From: a virus
IMG/VR virus record: IMGVR_UViG_3300050821_024063
Location: 1 to 22,861 of that record
Reading direction: 5' to 3' (one strand)
Length of the DNA: 22,861 nucleotides
The notes beneath the pieces are model-generated. The model had not been told where the DNA came from. It made no database searches and saw only the letters and a list, made by a program, of their open reading frames with translations. Position numbers and translations under genes: made by a program. Below are positions 20,873 to 22,861 of the stretch, one piece after another. How positions within the stretch are numbered: position 1 is the first letter of the stretch; each line of letters begins with the position of its first letter.

Positions 20873-22087
20873 ATGTCATTAAATATTTCACCATCTACAG
20901 CTGCTCAACGTAAACAGCTTTTTGTTGAGATTTTATTATCTAAAACTAATAAAATAAATAAGGTTAGTGATAATGCTATTACTAATGCAATGGCATATGG
21001 CGTAGGTAAGGTTTCAGGTAAAGCTGAAAAGGATATAATTCAAGCACTTTCGCAATTGTTTCCTGATGATGCTTGGAGTACTGGACTAGATCAATGTGCT
21101 CAAAATTTTGGAATCACTACACGTTTTGGTGCTTCCGTTTCATCTACATATGTTCGTGTAGTAGGAGCTGCTGGAACAGTTTATACTGCTGGCGTTAATG
21201 TATTCAGTAGTAATACTGGTGTTCAATTTAATATTGAGAAAACAGTAGTTATAGGAAGTTCAGGATTTGCTTATGTTCCAGTACGAAGCATCACAACTGG
21301 ATCGTCATCAAATGTTGATCCAGGAACAATAACATCCATTACACCTACTCCTACAGGACATCAGTTTTGTGTAAATGAATATCAAGCTTTAGGAGGTCGT
21401 GATCAAGAAAGTGATATAGATTATAGACAACGTATTAAAAATGGTCCTGATATTCTTGCTAAAGGAACTATCGCTGCTATTGAGCAAGCTTTTATGCTTA
21501 TTAATGGTAATATATTAGAAGTAATATATCAAGGAATAAATGGAAGCGGACAATTACAATTAGCAATCGTAACTCAAAATGGTATTGCATTAAATGATGC
21601 TGAGATAGATACGCTTTTAGTACAAGCGGAAACATTTTTTGGATTAGCAGAATTAAGACCTTTTGGAAGAAAATCTTATGGTGTAAATATTTATAATATA
21701 AATGTTCAACCTATAGATGTAAGTTTTCGTTGTCAATTACAACCATCTGCTATTGCTGATAATGTTAGAATAGCTATTCAAGTAGCTATGTCAAAATATG
21801 TTGATCCTAGATATTTTCAATCTGGGATTGATTATGTTGATTGGACAGTATTATTAGAATTAGCTCGTAATGTAAGTGGAATGAAGAATGTTCCAGATAC
21901 ATATTTCTATCCTAATGCTAATGTTCCAACAGATCCAAATAGTATTATTCGTATCCGAGGATTTGAAATGCTTAATTTAGATGGCAGTATTATAAATAAT
22001 AGTACAGGAAGCTTTAATCCTGTATATTACCCCAATGTAGGTTTGATTGATTTTAATTATTGGGCGAGTGTATTGAAAACTATATAA
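20873..22087 (+). CDS. Baseplate J-like wedge protein (T4 gp6/P2 gpJ family)
   Basis: A 404-residue protein. The central GTVYTAGVNVFSSNTGVQFNIEKTVVIGSSG (about 100-130) and FAYVPVRSITTGSSSNVDPGTI (about 131-152) are the signature of Baseplate_J proteins. They are followed by ALGGRDQESDIDYRQRIK (about 172-190), the conserved helix of that family. The N-terminal helices (about 5-75) and C-terminal beta segments (VNIYNINVQPIDVSFRCQLQPSAI) fit wedge arms. Wedges form the ring around the hub that drives sheath contraction. It lies just after the gp25-like gene, the usual order. The next gene starts in its stop codon (TAATG). This is one of the most certain calls in the region. Confidence 0.88.
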   Translation: MSLNISPSTAAQRKQLFVEILLSKTNKINKVSDNAITNAMAYGVGKVSGKAEKDIIQALSQLFPDDAWSTGLDQCAQNFGITTRFGASVSSTYVRVVGAAGTVYTAGVNVFSSNTGVQFNIEKTVVIGSSGFAYVPVRSITTGSSSNVDPGTITSITPTPTGHQFCVNEYQALGGRDQESDIDYRQRIKNGPDILAKGTIAAIEQAFMLINGNILEVIYQGINGSGQLQLAIVTQNGIALNDAEIDTLLVQAETFFGLAELRPFGRKSYGVNIYNINVQPIDVSFRCQLQPSAIADNVRIAIQVAMSKYVDPRYFQSGIDYVDWTVLLELARNVSGMKNVPDTYFYPNANVPTDPNSIIRIRGFEMLNLDGSIINNSTGSFNPVYYPNVGLIDFNYWASVLKTI

Positions 22088-22383
22088 TGGCAAAAACTAA
22101 ATTAATAAATAGTAATCAAGGTATTTATTCGATATATTGTGAAATGTGTCAAATCAATCATCATATACCTACAGTAGGAGATCATCCAGTATGGACATTC
22201 AATGGTGATTTAGAATATCCAACTTTTATGCCGAGCGTTGTTGTTTCATCTAAATATTCGGCAGAAAATAATGCGAATCCATATATATGTCATTTCTTTA
22301 TTAAGAATGGCACAATCGAATATCAGGGAGATTGTACTCATGAATTTAAAAATAAAACACTTTCTTTAAAAGATATTGAATAA
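22087..22383 (+). CDS. DUF6527-like small protein with Cys/His sites
   Basis: A 98-residue protein. I chose the ATG at 22087, which shares a base with the baseplate J stop, over an in-frame ATG at 22060 that overlaps coding sequence of the previous gene. It shows CEMCQINHH (about 22-30), WTFNGDLEYPTFMPSVVVS (about 36-54), CHFFIKNGTIEYQGDCTHEF (about 68-87) and a short KTLSLKDIE end. This matches the phage family DUF6527, whose Cys/His pairs suggest one bound metal ion. Its function is unknown; members occur among structural genes of many phages. Here it lies within the baseplate operon, coupled on both sides. The family call is from memory of the motif. Confidence 0.65.
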   Translation: MAKTKLINSNQGIYSIYCEMCQINHHIPTVGDHPVWTFNGDLEYPTFMPSVVVSSKYSAENNANPYICHFFIKNGTIEYQGDCTHEFKNKTLSLKDIE

Positions 22384-22685
22384 TGGGATTTCCAATACAA
22401 ACAACAATAACAGGTTCAGGAAATAACTTATCACAAGTCATAACGTTTGCTAATGATGTATTACCAGATACATTATCGGGTACTATAACTGATAATGTAG
22501 GACAACAAGAAGATGCATCATTTGAAGAGGGACAATTAGTTATGAGATTAAAAAACAATCCTAAGAATATAGCATTTGTTTTAGATGAAGATTCTGGAAT
22601 ACTTATTCTACTTTGTGCAACAGGAGATCAAGATAATTATTTCATAGATGATAATGGCGATTTAATTTATACAATTAACGATTAA
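22383..22685 (+). CDS. Hypothetical small baseplate-region protein
   Basis: A 100-residue acidic protein starting in the stop codon of the DUF6527-like gene (TAATG). It contains beta-like segments (IQTTITGSGNNLSQVITF, QLVMRLKNNPKNIAFVLDED, GILILLCATG) and a terminal YFIDDNGDLIYTIND. The shape suggests a small beta-sandwich virion protein. I recognise no family. Tight coupling to both neighbours implies assembly in the baseplate or fibre unit, but this is positional inference only. Confidence 0.6.
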   Translation: MGFPIQTTITGSGNNLSQVITFANDVLPDTLSGTITDNVGQQEDASFEEGQLVMRLKNNPKNIAFVLDEDSGILILLCATGDQDNYFIDDNGDLIYTIND

Positions 22686-22861
22686 TGGTTAACGGAAACA
22701 CAGCAACCCAACTTGGAGATATAATATTGGTTCAATCTGATATACCAATTGTTGGATTAGAATCTTTATCTAGCTATAGTGATGTTACTACTGGAGAAAA
22801 TAGTAATACTTATTTTTATAGACAATTTCAATATTCAGTAGATGGTGTAACGTGGAGTGAA
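22685..22861 (+). CDS. Partial structural protein (start only), cut by window end
   Basis: The frame opens at the ATG sharing a base with the previous stop (TAATG) and stays open for 59 codons to the window edge. The protein starts MVNGNTATQLGDIILVQSDIP and later has a YFYRQFQYSVDGVTWSE stretch. F-Y-R...S-x-DG-x-x-W-S is a common strand pattern in baseplate wedge and fibre-attachment proteins of myophages. Its C-terminus lies outside the window, so domain content cannot be judged. The coupling pattern makes it a genuine gene; its function is only guessed. Confidence 0.7.
   Translation, partial: MVNGNTATQLGDIILVQSDIPIVGLESLSSYSDVTTGENSNTYFYRQFQYSVDGVTWSE

Noticed and set aside
22060-22086. 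Upstream in-frame start of the DUF6527-like protein
   Set aside because: It would overlap the end of the baseplate J gene; the TAATG at 22085-22089 matches the coupling used throughout the operon.
22346-22558. Minus-strand open frame opposite the 22383 gene
   Set aside because: It is antisense to a coupled plus-strand gene, with no supporting signal.
1-22861. Alternative genetic code (TAG or TGA read as an amino acid), as in some gut phages
   Set aside because: Genes end cleanly at TAG (protease, 7905, 9429) and TGA (501) next to the next gene's start, and no gene needs readthrough.
1-22861. CRISPR arrays, insertion sequences, integrase or att sites, tRNA genes other than the tmRNA
   Set aside because: None was seen on either strand.

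Overview
The window is the late structural (morphogenesis) region of a strictly lytic-type tailed phage with a contractile tail (myovirus morphology). Tail sheath, tail tube, tape measure, baseplate spike and baseplate J-like proteins are all recognisable. The DNA is AT-rich. Start codons lack strong Shine-Dalgarno sequences and are preceded by A-rich leaders. Intergenic regions repeat a TATCTTTA element resembling the Bacteroidota -7 box (TAnnTTTG). The first gene looks like a family of lipobox-plus-TM proteins common in Bacteroidota phages. A Bacteroidota host is therefore likely, but this is inference. Reading frames fit the standard bacterial code, with TAA, TAG and TGA all used as stops.

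Layout. 1-501: a small lipoprotein with a C-terminal membrane anchor (candidate unimolecular spanin). 498-4936: head module, made of a Nudix-domain protein with a Cys-rich tail, a prohead protease fused to a scaffold-like region, and the major capsid protein. 4937-5531: an RNA island between two rho-independent terminators. It carries a complete phage tmRNA (5036-5369) and, just downstream, a second compact structured RNA of no class I recognise (5374-5500). 5499-5690 (minus): one small opposing gene. 5785-9429: five neck/connector/tail-completion genes. 9511-11724: tail sheath and tail tube, closed by a strong terminator. 11812-14376: two tail-assembly genes and the tape measure. 14380-22861: baseplate, comprising a giant hub protein with an M15 peptidase domain, an OB-fold spike, a hub-associated protein, a LysM-like/gp25-like wedge, a baseplate J-like wedge, a DUF6527-like protein, an unknown protein and the start of another structural gene.

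How it works together. Nearly all protein genes are on the plus strand and tightly packed, often coupled through TAATG or ATGA overlaps. They are divided into transcription units by TATCTTTA promoter-like elements ahead of the protease, the 5785 gene, sheath, tail chaperone, 19131 gene and baseplate J gene. The most heavily used structural genes (protease-scaffold, capsid, sheath, and in degenerate form tube) also share a leader motif, GATAAnCGGTT, 19-24 nt before the start codon.

The most unusual material is the RNA island. The tmRNA has an acceptor/T-arm domain, an H-type pseudoknot and a stop codon displayed in the H5 loop, but its predicted tag is long, basic and does not end in the usual LAA. 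The RNA behind it has a perfect 13-bp closing stem, with a hairpin stacked directly against it. A second notable point is a repeated peptide segment shared by the Nudix protein and the capsid N-terminus, possibly a capsid-targeting or protease-processing signal.
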